Source: MPNP01 sp026709725 | GTDB lineage: Bacteria; Pseudomonadota; Alphaproteobacteria; Rhodobacterales; Rhodobacteraceae | Direction: 5' to 3' | Length of the DNA: 64,000 bases | Assembly: GCA_965200805.1 (NCBI GenBank) | Contig: OZ241384.1 | Location: 682,001 to 746,000, forward strand | Shown: positions 56,469 through 64,000 of the stretch, in pieces | Numbering within the stretch: position 1 is the first letter of the stretch | How the letters are laid out: each line of letters begins with the position of its first letter | Notes under the pieces: generated by a model | What the model was told of the DNA's origin: nothing | Seen by the model: the letters and a program-made list of their open reading frames with translations, nothing else | Database searches by the model: none | Made by a program: the position numbers and the translations under genes

Positions 56469-57506
56469 ATGCAGAATGTCCTTGTCTTTGGTGCATCCTA
56501 TGGGTCCCTGTTCGCAATGAAACTGGTCATGGCAGGTCACGCTGTTACGCTGGTCTGTCGTGATGACGAAGCGGATCTGATCAATCGGAAGGGGACCGAG
56601 GTCCGGCTCCCCCTGCGGGGTGATGCGGATGTCACGATTTTCAGATCCGGCGACCAGCCGGGGTCTCTGGCTGCCACGACGCCCGTTGCGGTCGACACAA
56701 GCAACACCACCCTTGTGATCTTCGCCATGCAGGAGCCCCAGTACAGCGCGCCCGAAATCGAACAGCTGGTCAAGACCATCGCAATGCAGGGTTTGCCGTG
56801 CCTGTCAATCATGAACATGCCACCCCTTGCCTATATGCGCCGGATTCTTGGTGATGATACCGGGGCACTGGCGCCCTGTTATGCGGCTCCACGGGTTTGG
56901 GACCACTTTGATCCGGATCTTGTCACGCTCTGCAGCCCCGACCCCCAGGCCGTCCGGCCGCCGGATCAACCACTCAATGTCCTGCGGGTCGGTCTGGCCA
57001 CGAATTTCAAGGCGGCCGTCTTTGGCAATCCCGCAGCCACAACGATCCTCAGGGAACTTGAGCGCGACATCGCCGCCACCCGATTCAATGGTCGGGATGT
57101 TCCGGTCAAATTGCGAGTCCATGAATCTGTCTATGTCCCACTGGCAAAATGGAGCATGCTGCTCACCGGGAATTACCGTGCAATTACCCGCGCCGGCCCC
57201 CGGTCCATTTGTGATGCGGTCCACACAGATCTTGAAGCCTCACAGAGCATATACAGCTGGACCCAGGATCTCGTTGCATTTCTCGGCGCGAGTCCGGAGG
57301 ATCATGTTCCCTTCGCCAAATACGCCAAAGCCGCCGAAAGTCTGGTCAATCCTTCATCAGCCGCCCGGGCAATTGCCGCAGGTGCACATCAGATTGAACG
57401 TGTCGACAAACTCATCCAGAGGATCGCGCGCACCCACGGTCGCCACAATCATGAGCTTGATCAGATCGTCACAATCGTTGACGATGCGCTGGCTGCAAAC
57501 GCGTGA
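56469..57506 (+). CDS. Ketopantoate reductase-like NAD(P)-binding protein
   Basis: A 345-residue protein with an N-terminal Rossmann motif LVFGASYGSLFAMKLVMAGH (residues 5-24) and a helical C-terminal domain (RLRVHESVYVPLAKWSML style: VHESVYVPLAKWSMLLTGNY, KAAESLVNPSSAARAIAAGA). This matches the PanE/ApbA group in layout. The usual N-terminal glycine motif GxGxxG is GASYGS, and the total length exceeds that of true PanE (~300), so the substrate may differ from ketopantoate. It is divergent from the iron-binding-protein gene and convergent with etfA. Confidence 0.7.
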   Translation: MQNVLVFGASYGSLFAMKLVMAGHAVTLVCRDDEADLINRKGTEVRLPLRGDADVTIFRSGDQPGSLAATTPVAVDTSNTTLVIFAMQEPQYSAPEIEQLVKTIAMQGLPCLSIMNMPPLAYMRRILGDDTGALAPCYAAPRVWDHFDPDLVTLCSPDPQAVRPPDQPLNVLRVGLATNFKAAVFGNPAATTILRELERDIAATRFNGRDVPVKLRVHESVYVPLAKWSMLLTGNYRAITRAGPRSICDAVHTDLEASQSIYSWTQDLVAFLGASPEDHVPFAKYAKAAESLVNPSSAARAIAAGAHQIERVDKLIQRIARTHGRHNHELDQIVTIVDDALAANA

Positions 57507-57540
57507 CGCAGCACCTGCCCGGAGCCGGGAACTGAAGGGG

Positions 57541-58473
57541 CTACCCGTCGAGTTTTTCGGTCAGCTCCGGCACCGCGGTGAAGAGATCTGACACCAGACC
57601 ATAGTCAGCGATCTGGAAGATGGGAGCTTCCTCATCCTTGTTGATTGCCACGATGATCTTGGAGTCCTTCATGCCGGCCAGATGCTGAATGGCTCCGGAG
57701 ATTCCAACAGCAATATAGAGATCCGGCGCAACGACCTTGCCGGTTTGTCCAACCTGCCAGTCATTGGGAGCATATCCCGAGTCCACAGCGGCGCGGGAAG
57801 CCCCGACAGCGGCCCCGAGCTTGTCGGCCAGAGCCTCGATGATCGCAAAGTCCTCGGTTGACCCCACGCCCCGTCCTCCCGATACGATGATTTTGGCCGA
57901 TGTCAGCTCAGGGCGGTCAGTCGCCGCAATCCGATCCTCAACCCATGTGCTCAGATGGGGATCGCTGGTGGCGGCGATCTCGGTAATGGGGGCCGAGCCA
58001 CCATCGGCAGCCGCACTGAATGCGGCTGTTCGGATCGTCATGATCTTTGTCGGGTCCGATGACTGAACTGTCTGCATGGCATTCCCGGCATAGATCGGGC
58101 GGGCAAAGGTATTGCCATCGACAACATCGGTCAGATCAGAAATCATCATGACATCAAGCAGCGCAGCAACGCGGGGCAGGATATTCTGGCTGTGGGTTGA
58201 AGCCGGCCCAACGATGTGCTCATAATCGCCGGCAAGACTTGCCACCAGGCCGGCAATCGGCTCTGCAAGACCATGGCCGTACAACGGACTTCGGGCACAC
58301 AGGACCCTTGCCGCTCCGCTGAGCGAGGCTGCTGTGGAAGCGGCCCCGGAGCAATCGTCACCGGCGCAGAGAATATGCACATCACCCAGATCACAGGCAG
58401 CTGTCAGTGTTTTGGCGGTCAGATCGAGAGCAAGTTCATCACCGTTCAGTTCGGCAAGCAGCAGGACAGTCAT
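57541..58473 (-). CDS. etfA: Electron transfer flavoprotein subunit alpha
   Basis: A 310-residue FixB/EtfA protein. The N-terminal domain (MTVLLLAELNGDELALDLTA, 75-residue-deep alpha/beta) is followed by the FAD domain with KIIVSGGRGVGSTEDFAIIE, DSGYAPNDWQVGQTGKVVAP and SGAIQHLAGMKDSKIIVAIN. It carries electrons from acyl-CoA and related dehydrogenases to ETF-quinone oxidoreductase. It overlaps etfB by four bases. Confidence 0.95.
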   Translation of the reverse strand: MTVLLLAELNGDELALDLTAKTLTAACDLGDVHILCAGDDCSGAASTAASLSGAARVLCARSPLYGHGLAEPIAGLVASLAGDYEHIVGPASTHSQNILPRVAALLDVMMISDLTDVVDGNTFARPIYAGNAMQTVQSSDPTKIMTIRTAAFSAAADGGSAPITEIAATSDPHLSTWVEDRIAATDRPELTSAKIIVSGGRGVGSTEDFAIIEALADKLGAAVGASRAAVDSGYAPNDWQVGQTGKVVAPDLYIAVGISGAIQHLAGMKDSKIIVAINKDEEAPIFQIADYGLVSDLFTAVPELTEKLDG

Positions 58474-59234
58474 GCAAGCACCTCCGCTTCATCACGCAAT
58501 CGCTTTATGAGTTCATCGACAGACGCAACGACTTCGCCGGATTGACGAACAGGCGGTTCGACGGTTTGCAGAATCTTCAGACGCGGTGTGATATCAACCC
58601 CGTAATCCTCTGGCACCTTGTCGGCGATGGGTTTTCTCTTGGCATCCATGATGGCCCGAATGGCCGGATAGCGTGGTTCATTCAGACGCAGGTCCACGGT
58701 GATCACACACGGCAGACTGATCGTGATGACCTGCAGGCCGCCATCTACCTCGCGGGTCACAGTCGCCGCACCATCACTGAGCGAGACTTCCGAGGCAAAG
58801 GTCGCCTGGCTGCAACCGAGGAGCGCTGCGAGCATCTGACCGGTTGCGTTCATATCGTTGTCAATGGCCTGCTTGCCCATCATTACCATCCCGACCCCCT
58901 CCTCTTCGACCACGGCCTTGAGGAGTTTGGCAACAGCCAGGGGCTCAGTATCAACATGCGGATCATCACCGGTCCTGATAAGAATGGACCGATCAGCACC
59001 CACCGCCATTGCGCTCCTGAGTGTGGTCGTGGCCTGCGGAACACCGATGGATACAGCGATGACCTCTTCGGCCTGCCCGGCCTCTTTGAGGCGGACCGCC
59101 TCTTCAAGTGCGATTTCGTCAAAGGGATTCATGGACATCTTGATATTTTCAAGATCAACACCACTGCCATCGGCCTTGACCCGTGCCTTGACGTTGTAGT
59201 CGATCACCCGCTTGACCGGCACAAGTATCTTCAT
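58470..59234 (-). CDS. etfB: Electron transfer flavoprotein subunit beta
   Basis: A 254-residue FixA/EtfB protein from the ATG at 59232-59234, which has GGGAG six bases upstream; the longer frame overlaps the adenosyltransferase gene and is not used. Typical segments: MKILVPVKRVIDYNVKARVK, MNPFDEIALEEAVRLKEAG, GVPQATTTLRSAMAVGADRS, KQAIDNDMNATGQMLAALLG (AMP-binding region). It forms the heterodimer with EtfA. Confidence 0.95.
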   Translation of the reverse strand: MKILVPVKRVIDYNVKARVKADGSGVDLENIKMSMNPFDEIALEEAVRLKEAGQAEEVIAVSIGVPQATTTLRSAMAVGADRSILIRTGDDPHVDTEPLAVAKLLKAVVEEEGVGMVMMGKQAIDNDMNATGQMLAALLGCSQATFASEVSLSDGAATVTREVDGGLQVITISLPCVITVDLRLNEPRYPAIRAIMDAKRKPIADKVPEDYGVDITPRLKILQTVEPPVRQSGEVVASVDELIKRLRDEAEVLA

Positions 59235-59358
59235 TGCCCACTCCCGCGTTTCCATTCTTCCTGCTGAGCCAATTCTTCGATTGGACAGACGGCGGACCGT
59301 TATAAATTCGCTGCCCCGAAATTCAATCCCTCTCCGGACCGCAACCGCACTTCGGATA

Positions 59359-59937
59359 TCAGCCGTCTTCCCTGCCTGCTCCAGGGATCCAGAGAACATC
59401 GCTTTTCCCGTGGCTGTTCGCAACCCGGGCCATGACAAAGAACCAGTCTGACAGGCGATTCAGATAACGGACTGCTTCAGGATTGACAGTCTCGTGATCA
59501 GCAAGTTCAACAGTGTGCCGTTCGGCCCGGCGGGCAACGGTTCGACACTGGTGGAGACTGGCTGCCAGTGGCGTCCCGCCCGGCAAAATAAAACTTTTGA
59601 GGGGTTTCAGGTCCCGATTCGCATCATCGATTTCATGTTCAAGACGCTTCACCTGCCCTGCTGTAACCCGAAGGCGTTCGCCCGGATCTTCTGCATCTCC
59701 GGACTGCGGCACACAGAGATCGGCACCAAGGTCAAAGAGATCATTCTGTATGATGCCGAGCATCGTCGCCAGCGGCATCGCGGCAGCAAGGCGGGCAACG
59801 CCGATCACTGCATTCAACTCATCCACGGTTCCATACGCAGCGACACGCATGCTGGCCTTGGAGACCCGCGTCCCGTCACCGAGTGCGGTATCACCGGCAT
59901 CACCGGTGCGGGTGTAGATTTTGTTGAGCGTCACCAT
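59359..59937 (-). CDS. Cob(I)yrinic acid a,c-diamide adenosyltransferase (PduO type)
   Basis: A 192-residue ATP:cobalamin adenosyltransferase of the PduO family. The N-terminal ATP-binding segment is KIYTRTGDAGDTALGDGTRV (6-25), then SMRVAAYGTVDELNAVIGVA (29-48), and the C-terminal helices include VRYLNRLSDWFFVMARVAN (with the Arg/Asp salt-bridge residues of the active site). It makes adenosylcobalamin, for example for methylmalonyl-CoA mutase. Adjacent to etfB and to a HIG1-like gene, a combination common in alphaproteobacteria. Confidence 0.93.
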   Translation of the reverse strand: MVTLNKIYTRTGDAGDTALGDGTRVSKASMRVAAYGTVDELNAVIGVARLAAAMPLATMLGIIQNDLFDLGADLCVPQSGDAEDPGERLRVTAGQVKRLEHEIDDANRDLKPLKSFILPGGTPLAASLHQCRTVARRAERHTVELADHETVNPEAVRYLNRLSDWFFVMARVANSHGKSDVLWIPGAGREDG

Positions 59938-59943
59938 TGATGG

Positions 59944-60144
59944 TCAATCCCTGTACACGAATGCAACGACCAGCATCAGGGCAACGGCCATCGCCTGCGC
60001 CATAATCCGCCATCGCATGATCTTGTTGGCGTGCTTGCGATTAAACGCACTGCCGGTCGCAAACCCACCGATACCAAACAGCAGGATACCGAGAACAACA
60101 AGAATGGCAAAAGCGGCAAGAAAAAAGAGTGAATTCTGTTCCAT
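59944..60144 (-). CDS. Twin-transmembrane (HIG1-like) protein
   Basis: 66 residues from the ATG at 60142-60144 that shares its A with the stop of the SDR gene (TGATG). Two TM helices, FFLAAFAILVVLGILLFGIG and IMAQAMAVALMLVVAFVYRD, are joined by a basic loop FNRKHANKIMRWR, the HIG1-domain layout. HIG1 proteins are linked to respiratory complexes. Six bases precede the adenosyltransferase start, so the three genes are probably one transcript. Confidence 0.85.
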   Translation of the reverse strand: MEQNSLFFLAAFAILVVLGILLFGIGGFATGSAFNRKHANKIMRWRIMAQAMAVALMLVVAFVYRD

Positions 60145-60980
60145 CAGTATTTCCGGAGGATTGAATCGACCATGCGGACAGGCAAAAACCGCTTGAACCC
60201 GCGCATCGCAATCGTCGGCACCGTCACGGGATAGTGGGTTCTGGGTCGTGGAGACTCCAAGGCATGAATGACACACCTGGTCACTGCTTCAGGCATCAGT
60301 TCAAACCTGTCTTTTGTGATCTCATCATCAAAAAGGCGTGGAATCAGCTGTGATTCATAGAAGCTCCGGAGGTGGGAGTTTTGCCAATCAATCCACTTGT
60401 CAAAATGCGGTCGTGAATTCACCCGGATACGTGTCTTTATCGGACCAGGCTGCACCAGACTGACATGGACTCCCGATCCTGCCAGCTCCAGCCGCAATGC
60501 ATCCGTCATCCCCTCAAGGGCATATTTTGTGGCCGTATACGCTCCGCGCCACGCCAGAGCCACAAAACCGAGAATGGAAGAGTTCTGAACAATTCGCCCG
60601 TGCCCCTGCCCGCGCATGACAGGAATCGCCAGTCGGGTCAGCGTATGACAGCCAAACAGATTCACTTCAAAGAGCGCCCGGATGGCATCTGTCGGCACAT
60701 CTTCCAGGGCACCGACCTGCATGTAGGCTCCATTATTGAAGAGGGCATCAATCCGACCACCTGTCCGGTCAAGCACCTCACTGAACGCTGCCTCAATGCT
60801 GGCATCATCAGAGAGATCAAGGGGGAAACTTTCCAGCCCTTCGGCCCCCAGACGCTGGCAATCTTCCGGCTTGCGGCAGGTTGCAAACACCCGCCAGCCC
60901 CTGTGCAGCAGTGTCCTGGCTGCATCATAGCCGATCCCTGAAGATGACCCTGTAATCAGGATTGACCGATTGGCACTCAT
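60144..60980 (-). CDS. SDR family oxidoreductase
   Basis: A 278-residue classical SDR. TGSSSGIG (10-17), Asp54 (PLDLSDD), NNGAY (82-86), Ser134/135, Tyr148 and Lys152 (YTATK). An Arg after the second strand (ATCRKPED) suggests NADP. The C-terminus after PGPIKTRI has a long insert (RPHFDKWIDWQNSHLRSFYE) and ends with GFKRFLPVRMVDSILRKY, as in SDRs of the retinol-dehydrogenase/oxidoreductase group acting on lipid-like substrates. Coupled with the HIG1-like gene. Confidence 0.88.
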   Translation of the reverse strand: MSANRSILITGSSSGIGYDAARTLLHRGWRVFATCRKPEDCQRLGAEGLESFPLDLSDDASIEAAFSEVLDRTGGRIDALFNNGAYMQVGALEDVPTDAIRALFEVNLFGCHTLTRLAIPVMRGQGHGRIVQNSSILGFVALAWRGAYTATKYALEGMTDALRLELAGSGVHVSLVQPGPIKTRIRVNSRPHFDKWIDWQNSHLRSFYESQLIPRLFDDEITKDRFELMPEAVTRCVIHALESPRPRTHYPVTVPTIAMRGFKRFLPVRMVDSILRKY

Positions 60981-61268
60981 TGGTGTCCTGTCTGTTCACA
61001 ATCGCGGCTGGCCTGCGCACAGGGCACTATGCCACAGGCACCAGAATCACAATCAATGCAATGCCCGCAGACACAGCACCAAAAACGCAATGATTTCCGC
61101 CAAGCCCTGGAGATGTTCGGAATCACTTCTTCCGCAGGACTGTGCGCCGAATCACCATCACCGGACAAAAACCGTGCGCAATGATACCCAACAGAGGCTT
61201 ATCCATCCCCACTTCCAGTCTGAGGTGCAACGGCCAAGGGTTACCCGGAGGGCTCCATGGCGAGTTCT

Positions 61269-62871
61269 TCACGGGAGCCCCTGCGGGCCCATGCCAGCAC
61301 TCTGCCATTCACCCACCCGCTCCGCCCGCACCTCCAAGAGGTTGCGCGCCTCCCGCCCGCAGGCGATGGCGATGAGATGGACGGGCCCGTCATGGTCCCG
61401 GCATCCCTCCGCATACCCCTTCTCCCGCATCCGGGTGAAGGCGGCGTCGAGTGCGGCGTCAGCGGCATCCGCACTGTCCGCCATCTTGAACTCCAGCACA
61501 AGCACCTGCCCGCCGGTCCGCACCACCATGTCGGCCCGGCCATGGCCGGAGGCCGCCTCACTCTGCACCTCCACCCCGATGGAACGGAAGGCCATGTGCA
61601 GGAGACCGGCATGCCAGGCCGCGTAGCGGGCGCGGGCGCCTGCGGCGTGCCACTGGCAGGGAATGCCGGCCGGCCAGGCCCTGAGGGTCTCCGCGAAGCC
61701 TTCGGGGTCACCTGTCCCGAGACGGGTGCAGAGATCACGGCCCTGGCCGGCGGCTTCCGTGACCGCCCTGCCCAGATGCCGGAGCAGTCCCCGGTTCAGG
61801 CTGATGCGCACCTCCCGGTTGGGATGGTCCGGCTTGTGGAGGGTGTCGAAGCCGTCGCTCCGCTCGCCTGTGACGGTGAGGGGCCCGGTCTGGAAGAGGA
61901 GGGCCTCGGCACTGACGTCGCCCCCTTCGAACCTCGCGACCGGGGACCGGTCGGCCAGGCGTCCCTCCGGCTCCATGGGGCCGACCGATCCGGCCTTCAA
62001 TGTCTCGAAGAGGAAGCGCGGGGCGCCGGCCCGGAACCGGTAGGGGCGGAACTCCCGTTTCCGCAGGAGAGGCAGGACATCGAAGGGGTTGCGGAGACGC
62101 GCGTCGCCCCGCCGGCTGTAGCCGTTGCACCGGGTGCGGATGGCCTCCCGGTCCAGTCCGTCACGCTCGGGCGCGAACACCGTGTCGGGATCGGCGTCCG
62201 TGCAGCCGCAGATGGCGGCGAAGCGGGGATCGAGGCTGATGTCCTTGAGGTTGTTGAGATCGGAGAGCAGGCTGGCCCTGGAGACCATGCCGACACCGGT
62301 GACGAGGACGAAGCGGACATGGGCGGCGCTGTCCCTGATGATGCCGTACACACTGCGCAGGGACTCCCGGTTGGCGCGGGCCCGGTCGGGGTCGGGCAAT
62401 GCATCGAGGATGGGCTTGTCGTATTCGTCGACGAGGACCACCACCTGCTGCCCGGTCGTGTGGTGGAGACGGTCCAGAAGGTCGAACAGATATTCCGGCG
62501 CGGTTGTCCAGGGTGACGGGGCAAGCTCTGCCTGGCGCTCGATCGCTGTCAGTTGTGCGAGAATGCTGCGCTCGATCTCCTCCGGCTTGTCATATTTCCT
62601 GTCAAAGCTCAGCCGCAGAACGGGGTGGGTGACCGACCAGTCCCGGTGGTCGTGGATGGCCAGGCCCCGGAACAGGGCCTCCTGTCCCGCGAAGAGGGCC
62701 CGGAGCGTGTCCACCAAAAGGCTCTTGCCGAGGCGGCGGGGCGGGAGAGGAAGTGGTGGCGACCACCCGCCACCAGCTGCCGGATGAGGGGGCCTTGTCG
62801 ACACAGTAGAAGTCTTCGCTCCTGATCGTTGCGAAGTCCTGGATGCCGATGGGCAGAGACTTACGGGTCAT
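61269..62871 (-). pseudogene. AAA-ATPase-like / PD-(D/E)XK nuclease protein with two frameshifts
   Basis: From the ATG at 62869-62871 the normal N-terminus reads MTRKSLPIGIQDFATIRSED and FYCVDKAP. The frame is then lost at a run of C (AAGGCCCCCTC), and again at CGCCCCGCC, where one C each appears to be missing. After these two breaks the main frame continues: RRLGKSLLVDTLRALFAGQE (Walker A region), VVVLVDEYDKPILDAL (Walker B), and a C-terminal nuclease-like part RADMVVRTGGQVLVLEFKMA (Asp and ExK). This family (AAA-ATPase_like plus PDDEXK_9) is found in many copies in some genomes and behaves like an accessory or mobile gene. The coding strand is clearly richer in G+C than its neighbours. Confidence 0.8.
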
Positions 62872-63806
62872 GGGGTGTCTCCAGGAAGGCAACTCACAAA
62901 CAAGTTGGTTTTGCCCGCATATCTCATACGGGGTTAAAAAGGGAGATAGATTCTGCTATAAGTATCTGAAAGTCTGATCAAAAACACGAAAGGCAGGATC
63001 TCTCACCATGACCACAGACCGTATTGCCACCAAACGCACCTGTCAAGCCCTCTGAATCAGACACTCCCGGGCTGCGTCCCGCCCGCACTGAAGCGGATTT
63101 CACCGGGAGACCCTGACATCCAGTGCCGGGGTCCTTTTCCTCCACCAGGCCGGGAAGATCATGGGGCTCACGGGTCAGCCTGCCGCCTGCTTCCGCGACA
63201 CCCGTCAGCCCGATCCCGTTGTCCACAGCGTCCGGGCCCTGGTCGGCCAACGCATCCCCGGCCTTCTCCCCGACTCCGGTGACATCAGCGACCTGCGGTC
63301 AGGGGCACAATCCACTGGTTCAAGCCGGATTCAGGCCGCAATCGCGCCGTCGGGTCTCCGCGGGGCGGATCCGGCATCTGATCGACCGTCCCGCGCAGGT
63401 CCGCCACTCGGCCGGAATCCCCTCGGGCCCCTTGGGGCCACAGGGGCCGATTGGGGTCCCGGAATGCCGGATTCGGAGACACGGCGGCACGATCAGGGTG
63501 GCAGAGCGCGGGACGGGGGTGGCAAACATGGCGTTTTCTGGCAGATACGACTTAAGTACATAAACCACTTTTGATAGGGTCCCATATGAAATACATCCAT
63601 CAATTGTGGTGTTTTGACTGGTTTTCACCAAGCCATGGTCGCACAGTCGTGGCCCTGACTCCTCACTCACTTATGGGCGGAGGACCGCTTGCGGGTGGAG
63701 GGATCACGCGGACCTCTCCGTTCCCCGAAAACGGGAACAGCGGAGTCCGGGGGTTGTCAGGCTCATGGTATCCACAGGCGGGATTGGGATTACAGGAGAG
63801 GAACCG
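62872..63806. other. Intergenic, no gene recognised
   Basis: 935 bases. Between about 63050 and 63560 the DNA is G+C rich with short low-complexity frames on both strands, like the repeat-type blocks elsewhere; GGCGTTTTCTGGCAGATACG near 63531-63550 resembles the right end of the GTGCCTGCC elements. The part after 63560 is ordinary and leads to the next gene. Confidence 0.45.
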
Positions 63807-64000
63807 ATGAACTCACGGGTCAATCGTGACAGACTTGGGCGAACCATTCCCATGCGATGGATTCTGGTTCTCTCACTGCTTGCGGTGATGTCTGTCCCGA
63901 CTGAGGCCAGCGATGCAAATGCGGTGATCATTCCCTGTGGCGGCCCGTTTGAGACGTTTCTCGGGAAAGTGAAAAATGAGGCACACCGGCGTGGACATGC
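63807..64000 (+). CDS. Lytic murein transglycosylase (MltB-like), start only
   Basis: The last 64 codons of the window. From an ATG preceded by GGAGAGG the protein begins with a basic stretch and a signal peptide (MRWILVLSLLAVMSVPTEAS). It then continues CGGPFETFLGKVKNEAHRRG, the typical start of the mature MltB-like lytic transglycosylase (F-x-x-FL-x-x-VK-x-x-A). Family members cut the glycan strands of peptidoglycan in the periplasm. The rest lies outside the window. Confidence 0.75.
   Translation, partial: MNSRVNRDRLGRTIPMRWILVLSLLAVMSVPTEASDANAVIIPCGGPFETFLGKVKNEAHRRGH

Noticed and set aside
62978..63574. Overlapping frames of 65-146 codons
   Set aside because: Low-complexity, strand-symmetric and G+C-driven; no family resemblance or ribosome binding site.

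Overview
The window reads as a chromosomal segment of a free-living alphaproteobacterium of moderately high G+C. The pointers are tRNA-Trp next to secE, an alphaproteobacterial-type ParC, the block HIG1-like twin-TM protein / cobalamin adenosyltransferase / EtfB / EtfA, and an IRO-like TGA-N9-TCA site (the RirA motif of alphaproteobacteria) before an iron-binding-protein gene. No species can be named from sequence alone.

Layout. 1-467: 3' side of secE and tRNA-Trp. 468-3122: long G+C-rich block without genes, full of short tandem repeats. 3123-4205: decayed Fic gene. 4423-8669: RND efflux pump (permease plus adaptor). 9151-9993: SDR. 10233-10516: small inverted-repeat element. 11193-17731: the main accessory feature, an operon-bearing composite mobile element. 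17899-19949: lipoprotein and cytochrome P450, divergent. 20021-26217: six-gene catabolic operon (SDR, PotABCD-like ABC importer, HisD-family dehydrogenase). 26667-37424: tricarboxylate uptake and oxidation locus (LysR, TctC, fused TctA-TctB, two MmgE/PrpD proteins, TauE-like exporter, TcuA, TcuB). 37908-43792: HAE3-type RND protein and its usual LolA-like partner, separated by two small genes and a second type of terminal-inverted-repeat element. 44359-48324: membrane protein, exported nucleosidase, frameshifted Fic gene. 48560-53165: parC and a tungstate-type ABC importer. 53294-57506: small proteins, a second copy of the small element, an iron-binding protein with an upstream IRO-like site, a ketopantoate-reductase-like protein. 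57541-60980: EtfAB block. 61269-62871: frameshifted AAA/PD-(D/E)XK gene. 63807-64000: start of a lytic transglycosylase.

Most notable: a PHP-SMC ATPase (TrlF/Ppl type, a phage-defence-like architecture) and an AlbA_2/HATPase protein form a tight operon lying between two related transposase-free elements. These share the terminal inverted repeat GTGCCTGCC and have the same orientation. The outer ends of the whole 6.5-kb unit are flanked by the same six bases, TACATA. Removing the unit plus one TACATA joins two reading-frame fragments in phase. The unit therefore looks like a composite transposon carrying a defence cassette that landed in a gene. The window also holds at least three further families of protein-free repeats, with related copies scattered over more than 50 kb.

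Working together: the tricarboxylate locus can be read as import (TctC, TctAB), oxidation to cis-aconitate (TcuA with TcuB passing electrons to the membrane) and further conversion by the MmgE/PrpD pair, under the divergent LysR regulator. The PotABCD-like operon reads as uptake plus two-step NAD(P)-linked oxidation of an unknown small polyol, amino alcohol or sulfonate.
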